Part shown: one piece after another, positions 50,105-62,675 of the stretch | How positions within the stretch are numbered: the first letter of the stretch is position 1 | Layout: the number at the start of each line of letters is the position of its first letter | From: Zonotrichia leucophrys gambelii | Taxonomy: Eukaryota > Chordata > Aves > Passeriformes > Passerellidae | DNA: 64,000 nt | Assembly: GCF_028769735.1 (NCBI RefSeq) | Contig: NC_088172.1 | Span: 59,923,075-59,987,074, forward strand | Direction: 5' to 3' | Position numbers and translations under genes: made by a program | Notes under the pieces: model-generated | The model's input: the letters and a program-made list of their open reading frames with translations, nothing else | Databases searched by the model: none | Told to the model about the DNA's origin: nothing

Positions 50105-50290
50105 GTCAAGCATTGAAGCAGACTGCCCAGGGAAGTAAAGTCTAAGTTTAAATACTCCTGGAGGTATTTAAAAGATTTGTAGAAGTGCCTAGAAGGAACA
50201 TGGCTTAGTGGGGGACTTGGTAGTGCTGAGTTGATGGTTGGATTTGATGATCTCACAGGTCTATTCTGAGCTAAATGATTCAATGATCTG
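50105..50290 (+). mobile_element. CR1 LINE 3' terminus, downstream part
   Basis: This completes the split CR1. It contains ACTGCCCAGGGAAGTAAAG, CTGGAGGTATTTAAAAGA and GATGGTTGGATTTGATGATC, then a degenerate AAATGATTCAATGATCT terminal short repeat. The order and spacing match the canonical plus-strand CR1 3' end. Confidence 0.95.
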
Positions 50291-53200
50291 AAAAATCTGG
50301 AGATTTTATCATTAAATTGTATTATGTTTTTGAGGATTTTAATTTTGCTTGTTATGGCTTATTGTCAGAAACAAGGCTTCTGCTCTTTAGATAAGTACCT
50401 TTGTTCTGATAAGCACAATTAGGCAATTGTTATTAATGCCAACATCAGCAGCTCCCTCCTGTGACTGGCAGAAATGACAGAATTACATTTATAGAAGAAT
50501 ATTTGCTGGGGACATGCTTAAGTGACAGCTCAGTAAAGATCAAACAAACTATATTTTGCTGAGTAGTTAGTGTGTGGGCTTCATTGGTCCTAGCTTGAGC
50601 CAGCACATATGGCCTATATCCTGTCTTTTTCCTCTGGTCCCCCCCCTTCCATGTTTCCCTTGCCCTAATACATAATATTCCAATATATAAGAAATAGTTA
50701 AGTGTTGTCATTTTTTATTTCCATAATCATAGTAGGTAGTAATTATTGCAAAATGGCAGCCATTGTAGAGCTCCAACAATCCTTGCTCCAACTAGAAAAT
50801 TACAAGGTGTCAGTGTGGCACTTTCTGTATAATTACATTGATGCTGTAACCTAATTTTCAAACTTTGAGTTTGCAGTTTGGTTTTTTCAAGGGTGCCTAA
50901 AAGTCAAATATTTGAGTGTATGTGTTCAGATATACTGCTGTTACTACAGCATTTAACATTGTGTATGGTAGCATTTCAAAATGTTTTTTTAAGCTTTTAA
51001 TTTTTTCCCCTCATAGAAAGAAACAATAATGTGACAAAGGAAAGGTGCTTGCTGAATAAGCATTCATTATTCCTGTACTTATTTCTCATTTATATGAATA
51101 CAGGAATACACACAGGTAGAAGGTTTGAGATTTCTTGTCCTTATTCAAAGACAGAATGTTCTACTGTCTGCCAATTTCAAGTTTTGGTTGTCCTGAAAGA
51201 CATCTCTGGCAGAAATTAGTCCAAAAGCAGAGTGCAAAAGTGAATAGAACTATTGCTTAGCTCAGGAAAAGACTACTAGTTTGAATTCCTCAAGATTCAA
51301 GGTTATGAATAGGAGTGCCCAATACAGCCCATTAGAGATCAGGGTAGAATGGCCTCTGTGACTGGCCAGGTTTCAGACTGATTTCTATTCTAAATTGCAG
51401 GAGTTGTTTTAATATTACCGTAATAATTATTTCATTTTCTTTTGATTCTTGGAGCTATTGGCTTTTCTGAAATATTTTCCAACAGAAGTCTTTAGCACAT
51501 GTCGGCATTTGGCACCTTTAGTTAATTGGTTTATTTAGTATAGTTTTATAAACAACTAGGAAAACTTTTTATTCTGGGAAATACCAATCTGTTTTAATAA
51601 GCAGTGCTGTAGGCAGCTCTGTTAGGCAGATTTTATCACTGAGCACTGTCCACTGCTAAGCAGAATGGTAGTGACATCTTCCTATTTTACTAAATAGAGT
51701 TCCACCTTTTGGGAACCATCAAAGCTGTAGAAGTTTCTTTTGTCCCACTGTGTTAATATCATAAAATATCATAAATTAATTTTGTTCTAACCTTGGCAGA
51801 CTCGATGAGGAGTGCTCTCACCCCTTTGCTCTGTTAGGTAACTTTTACTGTAGGACACAGGCAAAAGTACAGATGATACCTGGGGTGATGTTCTTTGGTA
51901 TCTTAATTTTTTTTCCTAATTTACTGATAAATGGATGTTGCTTTACATATGTAGAGCTATTCTGTGTATCTCTAGCGTTGTGTTGTCTCAGCTCTGGAGA
52001 TAAACACTCTAGATATACCATGATACTTTTTGTATCGTGATTTGATAAGGAAGATGCTTACTTCCTCTACTCCTTTGCTGTCTCTTCTTTGCAGACAGTA
52101 AACGTTATTTTCATTTATGTGGCAGAATTCATTCCTGATAAAATGGAATAATTCCTTAATAACAAGGATGTAAATCAGTAGGGATTCACTGTGGCTTTCC
52201 ATGTTGTTGTTAATGAGGTGCAACTTTCAGGACCTCTGGAACTGCTTCAAGCTCCCTAATACTGTGTGTAGACTTTCATCATACTGACATCTGAAGTCAG
52301 GGTGTTATATTTGGTTATCAACACATTCTGCTTACACATATAACACATATTTAAACTGATTTGGTTCTCCTGTGGTATCCAAGTCATAGAAAGTCTTGCT
52401 AATCTGAGTCTCACTATCACTGCACTCCAAAATCTTGTACTTCATTTTGATGCACCCTTCTGTGATCAAACTTTGTCATCTCTGAAAAAAATGTTTCTGT
52501 ATAATATCCAAGTGAATGATGTAGGTCTGAAGCTAATTTCTGTTCCTCCAAGGATGGTAAAGTTCCGTCTCTTGTTGAAGCTATAAAAGTGTTCTTCCCT
52601 AATTTGATATTACAGCAAATTAATTCTGTCAAAAAATCCCGTGAGCTCAGGTTTCTGTTCAAGAAGTCAAGGCCTAGAGCCCCTTAGAGGTTCATAATAG
52701 TTTGTTAGATGCTGTAGAATCTGAATAACTGTGGACTTCCACAAAAATCAGTAGAATTGGTTCAGGGATTAAATTGGCTCTAAGCTTCCATGACCTGTAA
52801 TGTGAACTTAATATTATGTCTAGCCCATTTGTAACTTCTTTCTAGATTTTCTGATATCTTCAGATTGCCAATTTACAGCACCTGTTAGCAAAATCTCTTC
52901 TAAAGAAATGGATTGTGAATATATATTTGAATAGACCACTAGATTTTATACTTATTGAAGGCATTAGGAACTCTGCTTGAGTAAATCCTTTGCTCTTTAC
53001 CCTAATGATTTTTTTTTCCAGTGGAACTCTCCTTCAGTTTTGCATGCATAAAGTAACTTGCATGCATAAAGTATGAAAAATTTGTCCCTGAATCCTTAGA
53101 ATGCCTAGGAGAACACAAACTGGCATCTCTGTCTTCCCACAGTTCTTGTTGGCATGAGATCCAGACTGAGATTTCTTTAGGTTTATCCTCTATACCAAGA

Positions 53201-56200
53201 GCCAAGTAAACAGAGAGGTATGAATGTTCCTGTTAATGTAGAGCTGAATTTAAAGCATATGTTCTACTTTCTGGAATTAAAAAAAAATTCCTTTTAGGAA
53301 CTACTTTTGTTTTTGACATCCCTGAGATGTTTGAGCAAAAATGGTTTTCATCTACCTTGAGAGACCTGGAGAAGGATGGTCAGATCACTTCAAACTGTAG
53401 CTCACACTCAGGCTTCTGTTTGTTTGAAGATTGAATTCAAAGTGATTTGCAATGAGTACAAACGTCCAGTTCTTGCCAAATTTGCCTCAGTTCTCCAATC
53501 ACTTTTAACACCACCTCCAACACGATTTAGAGTCAAAGTTATATTTGTTCTGCAGTCATACTAAGATTGCAGTGGGTAGGTAAGGCTCTTCTGAATTTGG
53601 CCAAGGCTGCTAAGAGGCTGCTGGCACCCTTTTGTCAGGGATTATGGCATGTTTTTTTATAGTTGTTGTAAAAATTTTGGGTTGCAGTTGGGAAACAAAA
53701 AGCTTTTTTTAAAATGATACGTGTCTGAAAAAATATACATTGTGAGAACATGCTGTGTTGAATACTGAGAACTGTCTTATGCATTCCTTGCAAGACAGAA
53801 AGGTCTGCATCTGGAGTTTTCATTGATTTCAGATTAAAATGTGAAATTGAGTTCTATACTAAAAGCTTTGAATATGAAAATGAGTAGTGGGATGTCACGT
53901 CCTTCCTGCTGATAAAGTTTTCAAAGCCAAATCATAATATCTAAGAGTTAGAAATAACAGGCTTATTCTTTGCATTCTCATTCTAAGATGTAGGAGAGAG
54001 ATGGGTTTGCTTGAAGAGCATATTTGATTAACCATGAGACAGTTAATGCTGATGCTGAAGTGAAACTGAAGAATTCATTGTTCTGAGCTCTTATGTCAGG
54101 CTTTATGCAAATTCAGGCAAACATGACTTCAACAGCTTAATTGCAGTTTATGATTTTAGGTCTTATTTCCTACCAGAAAGCTATGCTAGAATTACATTTT
54201 TTTATGCTACAGTATCTTGATTTTCTACACAGATAGTGTGGCAAACTCTACAGCTGCATAATTGAAAAAAAAAAAAAAACAGGCTCTAGTATGATTTGTT
54301 ATTTGATTCTGGCTCTTCACTAATTATACCTATGCTCATTTATAAAACATTTAGAATATGTCCTTCAGGAAAGTATGCATATTTCTTTTAATGTGTTTTG
54401 TTAGATAACAAACTGTCTTTTTCTTCCTCTCTAGTTTTAATACAATTTTTTTTTGAGCTGCTCTGTCCCTACCTACAGGTGTACCTATGGAAGTGTAGCT
54501 GCACAGGGTGAATCCTACCTCTCTTATGCTGTGCTCCCATGAAGTTTGTAGCTGTGTCTCATTAAGTCAGATAAATGAAGGCTGCTTACAGTATGAGGGA
54601 TAATTGGGAATCTGAACACAATTTTAGCATAAATTTACCTCTGTCAGACCATTCTTATGCCTTTGATTATAGGATATGGAATATCTTCAGCAGATTAATG
54701 CCTGTAATTAAAGAGCAATGTTTGAAACTGGTGAATCTGTTCATCAGTGTTTTGTTCCACGACATGGCTCCAAGCATCCTGAACAGAAAGCACCATATGC
54801 TTTCCAGTAGGAATTGAAATTTGTCAGTGTATGTAGGTGCTGGTGAGTTAGAGTAAATAAAAATATGAATTCAAGTTTGATAAGGGAAACCAGCTGTGAA
54901 AACCTGTGAAGTATACTCAGGTTTGAGACGGCTTCTGCCAGGTGTGTCTGGCTGTAAAAAGACAGCTAAAATTGAGTTGTAGGAATAGGGATTTTTTTTT
55001 CTATTTTATCTTTAACAACATTGAGAACTTAAAAGTAGGAGAATTATTGCGTGAAATTGTCCCTGAAATAGAGATATATCAGATTATTTTTTTTTTTCAG
55101 GCTTAGTTCACTCCATGCAACACGATGATGACTAACAGATAGCACTCTTCCTGGAAAATGTTATTTGGCCAAAATGCTTGTGTGATGCATTATTTAGAGG
55201 TAGGAGAATTTACTGAGCAGAGACGTTTGTATCAGCATGAATATTTGACTCTGGTTGAACCCATTTTTAATTTTTACTGGTGATGGGATTAGACATGATC
55301 ATCCAGCTCATCACTGGGCCTTCTCCCACTTTTCAGAAGATAACTACAGGCCAGTTATAAAGTTCTGATGAGCTCTTGAAACAGTTCTTCCTTCACCACA
55401 AAACACACTCCAGCACTTCATAATAAACTGCATATGCTGCCAGATGGTAAAAATGTGAATCTTCAAATTTTTAAATAGTTTAAAATATATGCTGTCTCCT
55501 TTCTCCCTTATTTTTCTCCTTCCTTAAGGTTCTTGCTCACTTCTTTCCCACACCTTCCCCCATACTTTATGACTTCACTCTCAAGCACCAATTCTTCTTT
55601 TTCCACCCCTTCACCCAGCTGCTTCTATTGCGCCTCCAACTCTTTAATTCTATTCTCTGCTTCTTTGTTTTTGTCTTTTTGCTGCTCTTCTAATTTGAAA
55701 GCTTTAAATTATTTCCTACATTTTTAATCTGACATTGGAACTTTTCTTCCAAATTGTCTTTATAAGGTTCTCCATGAGTTGCCCATTCAGAGAGAAATTA
55801 GAGGGGTGAAATTAATGCTTGGCACCGTCCTCAGGTGTCCAGTGGTACTTAAACAAGATTGTATCAGTTTTTGCTTTCTGCTTATGGAGATGATATAACA
55901 CATTTATTGCTAAACTCAAAGCAGTTCAGTACCTTTAATACAGAAAACAGATGTGTTTTCAGAAAAAAAATTCAAAAGGCTAAAAGACCACTCCTTGAAA
56001 TGGGTCTTTCTCAGTCAGTGCTCTGCCTTTGGTCTATTTGTACATCCACACCAAGTAAAAGCAATTCTGATGGTTGGAGCTAAGGTCACTTCCAAATTTC
56101 AAGGGACCTAAAATACATTAGCTTTGTTTTGAATGAAATTCTCAAACTTTGGCTTTCTCTGATTATATTTCTTTTGCAAAATACAGCATATCACTCAGAT

Positions 56201-56789
56201 CTCAGTTTTCTCATCTCCCCTCCATAAATCCTCTGGGTTTTATACATTTGGTGCAGTGCATGCAAACTTTTACCAGTCTAAAGTACCCATTTTAGTGTCA
56301 GCCTTGCAAGTCTCTTGGCATATTGGGAAATGTGAATCACTCTTTATGTAAGGAGTATTTGTAAACACAGAAAACCCATTGAATTCAATAGAGAGTGTAT
56401 CACATCTCTTGTTTTAGGTACTACTATGGTGCAGTGAGGAATAAAATGCCTTGAAAATAATCTCTATCAGTGTTCTGTGAATATTTGTTTTCAATTTCAT
56501 ATTAATTGGTAAATATGCATTTGTTCAATGATTTCTTACCAGTTTGGAACATGAATTGCTTCCTCCATCCCTACTCAGCCATCTCAGCCTCACAAATAAA
56601 GACCTAAGTGTAGCTCAATTTTTAATAATCAAACATAAATTATGACAGGAAATATTGTTTCATTTAAGGCTCATTCAAATGGTTCAAAATTATTGAATAT
56701 TACAGCCTAGGTTTTAGTGATTTAATTTGACTTTGAAACTTAACAATGATGTAGGCAAACCCAAAATATTTTAGACTTTTTCCAAGCTG
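50291..56789. other. RGS7 intron segment, nothing recognised
   Basis: AT-rich intron with small tandem duplications (for example TTGCATGCATAAAGTA twice at about 53,038-53,075) and A runs. No exon or confident transposon is seen. Confidence 0.6.
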
Positions 56790-56795
56790 CCTTTA

Positions 56796-57108
56796 TGCAG
56801 GGGGAGAGAATATAAGAAAATAAAGTTAGTATGGAAAATAATCTTACCCGTAAGGAGTTGCAGCTGGGCCGATTATCAAAGGTTAGGAACAGGCCTGACT
56901 TTAACAGGCCACTCCTGTAACCAATGAGAAGAAGAGTGCTATAAGAGAGTGGGGCGGCTGGTTGAGGAGGGAACTGGAGTCAGTTGGCTGCTTTGTGAGG
57001 AAGAAAGAGTCAGTGCTCTGAGGAGATGCCCACAAGAAACACCAAGAAGGTATGGAACTTCTGTGTTAGGAGACAACAGTATGGAACCCCTGCAATAAGA
57101 TGACAACA
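56796..57108 (+). mobile_element. ERVK-like solo LTR, plus strand
   Basis: A 313-bp element with TG...CA ends (TGCAGGGGGAGAG...GATGACAACA) is bounded by perfect CCTTTA duplications at 56,790-56,795 and 57,109-57,114. It carries an ACCAATGAG CCAAT box and a GCTATAAGAG TATA box about 15 bp apart, then GGGAACTGGAGTCAGTTGGC. It is the same family as the minus-strand LTR at 41.2 kb; long segments align, for example GAGTTGCAGCTGGG and AACAGGCCAC. There is no internal retroviral sequence. Its promoter points in the direction of RGS7 transcription. Confidence 0.9.
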
Positions 57109-57114
57109 CCTTTA

Positions 57115-60100
57115 TGTTTCTGCATAATAGAAACGTGACATTTTTTTCCTTTCATTTAAGGACTGAAAATACATTTGAAATCTTGTCTCTTTCTTCATGG
57201 GAAAGGAAAAGTCTTGGTCTAGCTCTTGGAGCAACTGATGAGTTTTCCGTTTAACTGTATATGTAGGAGTTGGGACTTGTATGTAGATTTGAATGGGAGC
57301 GGGGATCTTTTAGTGTGAATGAAAAGAACCTGATTCTCCTTGTTTCTGTCTTCATGTCTAGTGTCCCATCTCCTTAGCCAAATGAAGGCTGTGTGAAACC
57401 CTGACGGAAACAAGATGTTCTTTTGAGCACGTTATACGTTCCAGAATTATAAATTTAGGACTGCTGGATTTTTGCCTGAGGAAACCTAGACAGACATGCA
57501 GGTGGATGTGTTGGAGAGTACACACGATGTAAAAAAGTTTTACTAGGGATCCAGCCGCTATATATACTCAGTCAACCCAGCTGCTGGACTGCACTCAGTG
57601 GGTGGAATGATGCTGGAATTGCTAGAATGCTGCAGGCCACGGCTGGGGCTCTAAGTTAACTATAGACATGCAGTTGATTTAGTGCCTTCAGATTCTCTTT
57701 ATGGTCAGTTCTGATAAAGAGTTACTTTGTGGGGTTAGATTTTTTTTTCCAGCCAAATGTAAATGTTCTCTTTAGCAGAAGGAAAATCGCACCCTAGGAA
57801 GATTTTTGGGCTAAAAAGAGGTCTCAGAAGGATTGGCTTACAGGCAGATGTCTGCATTGCATTGCCTGATGGAACCGATTCAGATGTCAGCAAATCCAAT
57901 GTGAGTGTATTCTCTCATAAGAGAGGGTCAAAAGTTTTGTGGTCTTTGTACCCTCACTGCATTTTCCAGGTCCAGCCTAAACCCAGTTTTGTCCTGTTGC
58001 TGTAGCTGAACTTGTTTGAGGCAAGAGACTGCAATAAGAACCTGGTATGAAGAGTAGAGAATAAGCCTGCATCAGAGGGAAGTGTTTTTCATATGAGGGA
58101 TGTATTTCGAGGCTTAGACAATCTGTGGCTTCCTGAACAAGTCCTTCAAAGAATCTGTTTGCAGAATAGAATAAACTACATAACTCAGGCTTTAGTTACA
58201 TCGTATCAGCAATTCAGAAACATTGAGGGGGAAAAAAAGGGGTGAACAGAGTCCCTCAAGCACTGCAGTGTGCAGGGAGCCTTGCAGAGGACTGAAGGAA
58301 GTGCTGTCTTGGTTTTCTAGAAGTGTTTTTCAAGAACTGAGGAAAGAAAATATTTCATTATTCCTTTCAGTCCTCAAAGTGTTAATGGGCTGCTAAAATA
58401 CCTCAAGGCTGATGGTGGGAAGGATAGATATTTTCCCTTTGACAGCTGAAAATATTGTTCCTGTTTTTTTTTTAGACCTGTGCAATTATAAGTATTAAAC
58501 GAAGTAGTGTGGTAAACTTGTAGACAGTAGGATTTTAAGTTGGTCTTGATTTTGGTAAGGAGTGGGTAATTTACCTCTTATGAAAATCCCATTTTCCAGC
58601 TGAATTTTAGTGCAGAGGTTGAAGAGTAGATTGTATTTAATAAAATGCAGACCAAATTTAGAATGGAGGTTGTTATATCGTGTCAAAGGATGTAGACTTT
58701 TTAAAAGCACATTGCTGTTGTTGACAGCTGTATAATTTCTTGTCAAAAGAGTTGACAAAACCCAACAGGACCTGCAATGTCACCTTCTCTCCCTTAGAAG
58801 AATGCCACACAACCCTGCTTCACTTAAAGATTTGTGGTTAAAATGCACAGATGGTTAAAATAATCTCTCCTGATGATTTCAGGAAATGAAATGTAGATGA
58901 ACAAAACTTGTCTGAGCTTTGGCAAGGCAAGGGTTGGAAAATCAATCTGTGAAATAGAGAAAATGTCTGTGAGGTCAGTCAAACTCGGATAAGATGTGAA
59001 TCCCAAGATCATGTGTAAGGATGTTTGAGGTGGGATTATACCTGGAAGGCCCTGTGCAGTGTCTGTGTGCACTTCCTCACTGCTTTCTGTGTCTTTTCAC
59101 AGGCAAAAACATTGCTCTGTGTCTGGCTGTACAAAGATAGCCTAAGTAATATAAACTGTGACATTGGCTAAGCTCTGAACCAAATGTGAGGCAGCTATGT
59201 TTAATTTGAGAGTAGTAGCATTCTAAAGGCTTTAAGCCATGCTCTGTCAACTTTAACAAATGCAATGTACACCCTTTTCCTTTTGAATGGAGGGTATATT
59301 TTATGCACTGATCTCTGAATCTTATGCAATTGAGGCTTTTTCTTTTTAGTGCTCATATTTCCCTTGGCGTTTCTTTGTATTTCATGCTTTAATTGAGGAA
59401 GGGTTTGGCAGAAGGGCCTGTAGTTTAATATTACTACCCAAGGAAAGTTTTAAAGGGTTTGTATTTCATATTTTCCTCCAGAATCTTTGTTACAAGTGAT
59501 TTGTAGCTGGCAAAGGAAATTCCTTCAGCTGACTGGTTGGACAGAGATGTGTGAGATGGGTGTGTATCTGGGAGACGATGCTAATATGAGGTAATACTTT
59601 TTTCATAAGGAATTGCATCTTGTCAAGAGAAATTTTATTTGGACCTGGGCATTAGTTTTCCTCCTTCAAAGGAGGTACCTTAAGATTAAAGGCATCTTTT
59701 CTACCAAGAAGGTCATTATTATTATCATTATATCTTTAAATCCTGTATTAAGGTATGTTTTTATGGCAGTAGAAGTATGTCTGAAATACTCATTAGACAT
59801 TGTAGCATGAAATCATTTTCCTAACTAAAAAGTATCAGAGCAGCGAGCAGATCCACAGAATTGCTTGTTTAGGCTGAGCTGATACTGACCCTTGGCTCAA
59901 GCTCATCTATCCTGTCTCCTGCTGGGATAGTGCTTAATGACACCATGCCACTTTCTTTCTTATGTGGGCTGTGTCTCAGAAAGAGAATTCAGACTTCTGC
60001 AGCTCCTAAATGATTATATTTTTTTTTATCAAGTGAAATAAAAATAATGAAAAGTATTGTTTAGCAAGTTGGAGGATGCCAAGGGAACACCTTTTTTTGC

Positions 60101-60660
60101 TTCTTGAGGCTTCTTGTCAGGGACATCATTTCTGTCTGGTGTCATTAACTTTGATTGTTAGCATAAGTTAATGATAGTTAGCCGTACAGCTAATCATCAA
60201 GCCTCTATAAAAACTGGTGAAATACATCAAGATTAGAATTGTTTTGCCTGTATCTCTGAGAAGTGTTTAGTATCGTTGGAGATTTTCCATAATATGAAAC
60301 AAAATGGAGACTAAATCTCAAATGGAGTTTTCTTAATAGGTAAAAATCCTCAAGGAAGCAGAACATCTTTAGGGCAGGGTTTTTCTTTCTGAGATTGTAA
60401 AGCGAAGTATGAGAATTGCTTGATGACTTTTTTTTTAAGCATTTCAAGATATGTTATTTCTTTTTTTGCTTATGAAATGAAATCTAAAATGCTCCTGAGC
60501 GGAACCTCAGTTATACTCTGAAAACTGGAGCTAATGGGCAGCCTGCCTGCTCGCACAGCACTTACTGTGTTTCTAACTTGTTATTGTTGTATCAGATGAC
60601 ATGGTGTTATTCTCAGAGTGGCAGTGTGGGCTTTAGGGAACTTTCTGGTGACTGGAAGAT
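57115..60660. other. RGS7 intron segment, nothing firm recognised
   Basis: Mostly AT-rich unique-looking DNA. The stretch 57,480-57,680 (with GCTATATATACTCAG) is less AT-rich and could be an eroded LTR, but I cannot match it to a family. A 9-bp inverted repeat lies at 60,142-60,174. Confidence 0.55.
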
Positions 60661-60667
60661 AAAACCA

Positions 60668-60711
<44 letters not shown>

Positions 60712-60887
60712 CTAGATGCACTTGATGCCATTAAGTACCAGAAAATAGTCTCTCTTAGAATGAGCTGGAGGTATTCAGAACCTTTCTCTGTAATGCTACA
60801 TATTTTGTGGAAGAGAATCATAAAGGAGGTAGAGGAGAAGAAGATCTTATTAACTCACATGCATGACCTGAAAGGAAAACCATCTTT
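60661..60887 (-). mobile_element. Poly(A)-tailed retrocopy with target duplication
   Basis: A 38-bp poly-T (60,670-60,707) is followed by about 168 bp of unrelated sequence. The whole block is flanked by the direct repeat AAAACCATCTTT (60,661-60,672 and 60,876-60,887). This is the signature of a poly(A)-tailed RNA reverse-transcribed and inserted on the minus strand by target-primed integration. The body (60,708-60,875) has no long frame, no clear polyadenylation signal except a possible ATTAAA at the tail junction, and is not a source I recognise. It could be a 5'-truncated mRNA 3'UTR copy, a SINE, or the end of an L1-like element. The last three T of the left repeat merge with the tail, so at least nine bases are unambiguous. 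Confidence 0.8.
60670..60707. repeat. Poly-T tract, 38 bp
   Basis: Thirty-eight consecutive T, the longest homopolymer in the window, interpreted as the poly(A) tail of the minus-strand retrocopy. Its purity suggests a young insertion. Confidence 0.95.
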
Positions 60888-62454
60888 AGCACCTCAAACC
60901 ACAATCTTACTCTTTTTGCAAGCAACAAAAGAATTTTTTTGAATGACTAGATAAAGTCGAATCCTGCCTTCTGATAACTTGTTTTTAATGAAATTTGCTG
61001 GGGTGTAGTTATCCCTTGAGATTACCTGTGCTCAAGAATTGTGATGCTTTGTTTATACTCGTGTTGGTTTTATAAAGCTAAATAGCAGCATTATCATGGG
61101 AGGAGGGTTAACACTCTTTTTGTGAGGCAGTCCTATTTAATATTTCAGGTAGTAATAACACCACTAATAGTCTCACTATTGTCACAGTAGGAAGCCTCAA
61201 GACTTTTGAACTACCAGTAAAAGCTCAATCTAACTTGCTGTTTACTTGAAAAAGTCTGTATTGGAATGCTGTCTTGACAGTCATTTAGTCTTCTGACACT
61301 ATTTATTTATTTATTTATAGTACCATTTTTTTTTCTGTGACAATAGTCCTTGACTATCAAATCACTGCTGGAATGTGAGCAAATCCTTACAGTTCTTTTG
61401 TGCAATGATTTTGTCCTGGTTGTTACTTTTAGGTGGTAACTAGATGGATGCTATCTGGAGAAGGATTTGGGCAGAAAGGTTTGTTTTCTGGGGTAGGCAG
61501 CACAGATCCCTTGGGAAAATCCCCTCTGGGGGTCCTTGCAGCACCTTACACGTGGACTGCAGCTGAAACTTGCTTTGATGAGACAAAATGCTTCTCACAG
61601 TCAGGGATGATATAAAGCTTTGAGTGACAAAGTCTCCACACAGGGTAGCAGGGGGTAATGAGAGGAGACCTGTGCAATGAAATAATTGCTGTGGTCCCCA
61701 TCACATACACTTTAGGGACATTATTTCAGTCAGCCTCTTGTCTGGTCCCCTGGTACAATGGATAATTAGGAGCATATTTTTGTGTTTACCTTAGTGTGAA
61801 AATAATTCAGCTGATCTCCTGTGGGGATGCCGCTTCATAATGCGAGATCTCCCTGGTTAGGTGGAAAGCTTGCATTGGAAGTAGATTTGTCACCTAAACT
61901 GGTGCACTAATGTAGATGAGTTCACAGGGAAGCTAATCATCCTGTTAGGAAATGCCAGCAAGAAGTACTTCACCCCAAATATCTAAGCCTTGGGTATGGT
62001 AGATATAATGTAATTTCCACAGCTATTGATTCACTGGCAGCTTCTTAATGACAGTATTTGGAATTGTTGAAGTGTGAATACTATCTAGATGTGAAGCCTT
62101 TTAAAACCATACTTAATAAGAAGCTTTCTGGAATAAAGTATGGCTTTCCTTTTGGAGAATGTTGAAATTTTAAGCATATCTCTTAAGGAAAATTTATTCC
62201 TTGAAAGAGAATAAAAACCTCAGAATAACTCTAAAGGAATGTAGTAAATGATTAAATTAACAATTGCAAAAGATTCTTTATTCAATGCATTTCTGTAAAT
62301 TTTTGTGATGAGTTCTGTTACTGGACAAGAAGGTTCTGAGAGTGTTTGATTTTCAATTGTCTTTGCATTTCGACTTTTTTTCTTTTTTTTTATTACCCCA
62401 TCTTAAGCTATCTGTGGGTAATTGCAAATGCAAATTTTCTTTGAAAAGAAAATT
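60888..62454. other. RGS7 intron segment, nothing recognised
   Basis: AT-rich intron with an ATTT run at 61,301-61,318. No exon or confident transposon is seen. Confidence 0.6.
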
Positions 62455-62675
62455 TTCATCCCGATATAAGAAACAAACTTTTACAGTAAGAACAAACTAG
62501 AATGATCTCCCAAGGAACATGGTGGAGTCCCTGTGACTAGGGATTTTCAAGATGTGACTGGACAGGGTGATGAATAATCTCATTTTAAGGTTCCCTTTCC
62601 TACAAAAGTTTGGCCTGGAGGATTTCTTGAAGCCTCTTAGAACCTGAGCTGCTCTACTTTTCTAAAATGTGATGT
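62455..62675 (+). mobile_element. CR1 LINE 3' end, second subfamily
   Basis: Plus-strand CR1 tail with CTTTTACAGTAAGAACAAAC, ATGGTGGAGTCCCTGTGAC, TTTTCAAGATGTGACTGGAC and AGGGTGATGAATAATCTCAT, then degraded sequence in place of the usual CCTTCCAACCTGAGCTATTC. This wording belongs to a different CR1 group from the copy at 49.5-50.3 kb. It is heavily 5'-truncated. Confidence 0.88.

Noticed and set aside
49921..50283. 120-codon minus-strand frame
   Set aside because: Antisense of the LTR-like insertion and the CR1 tail.
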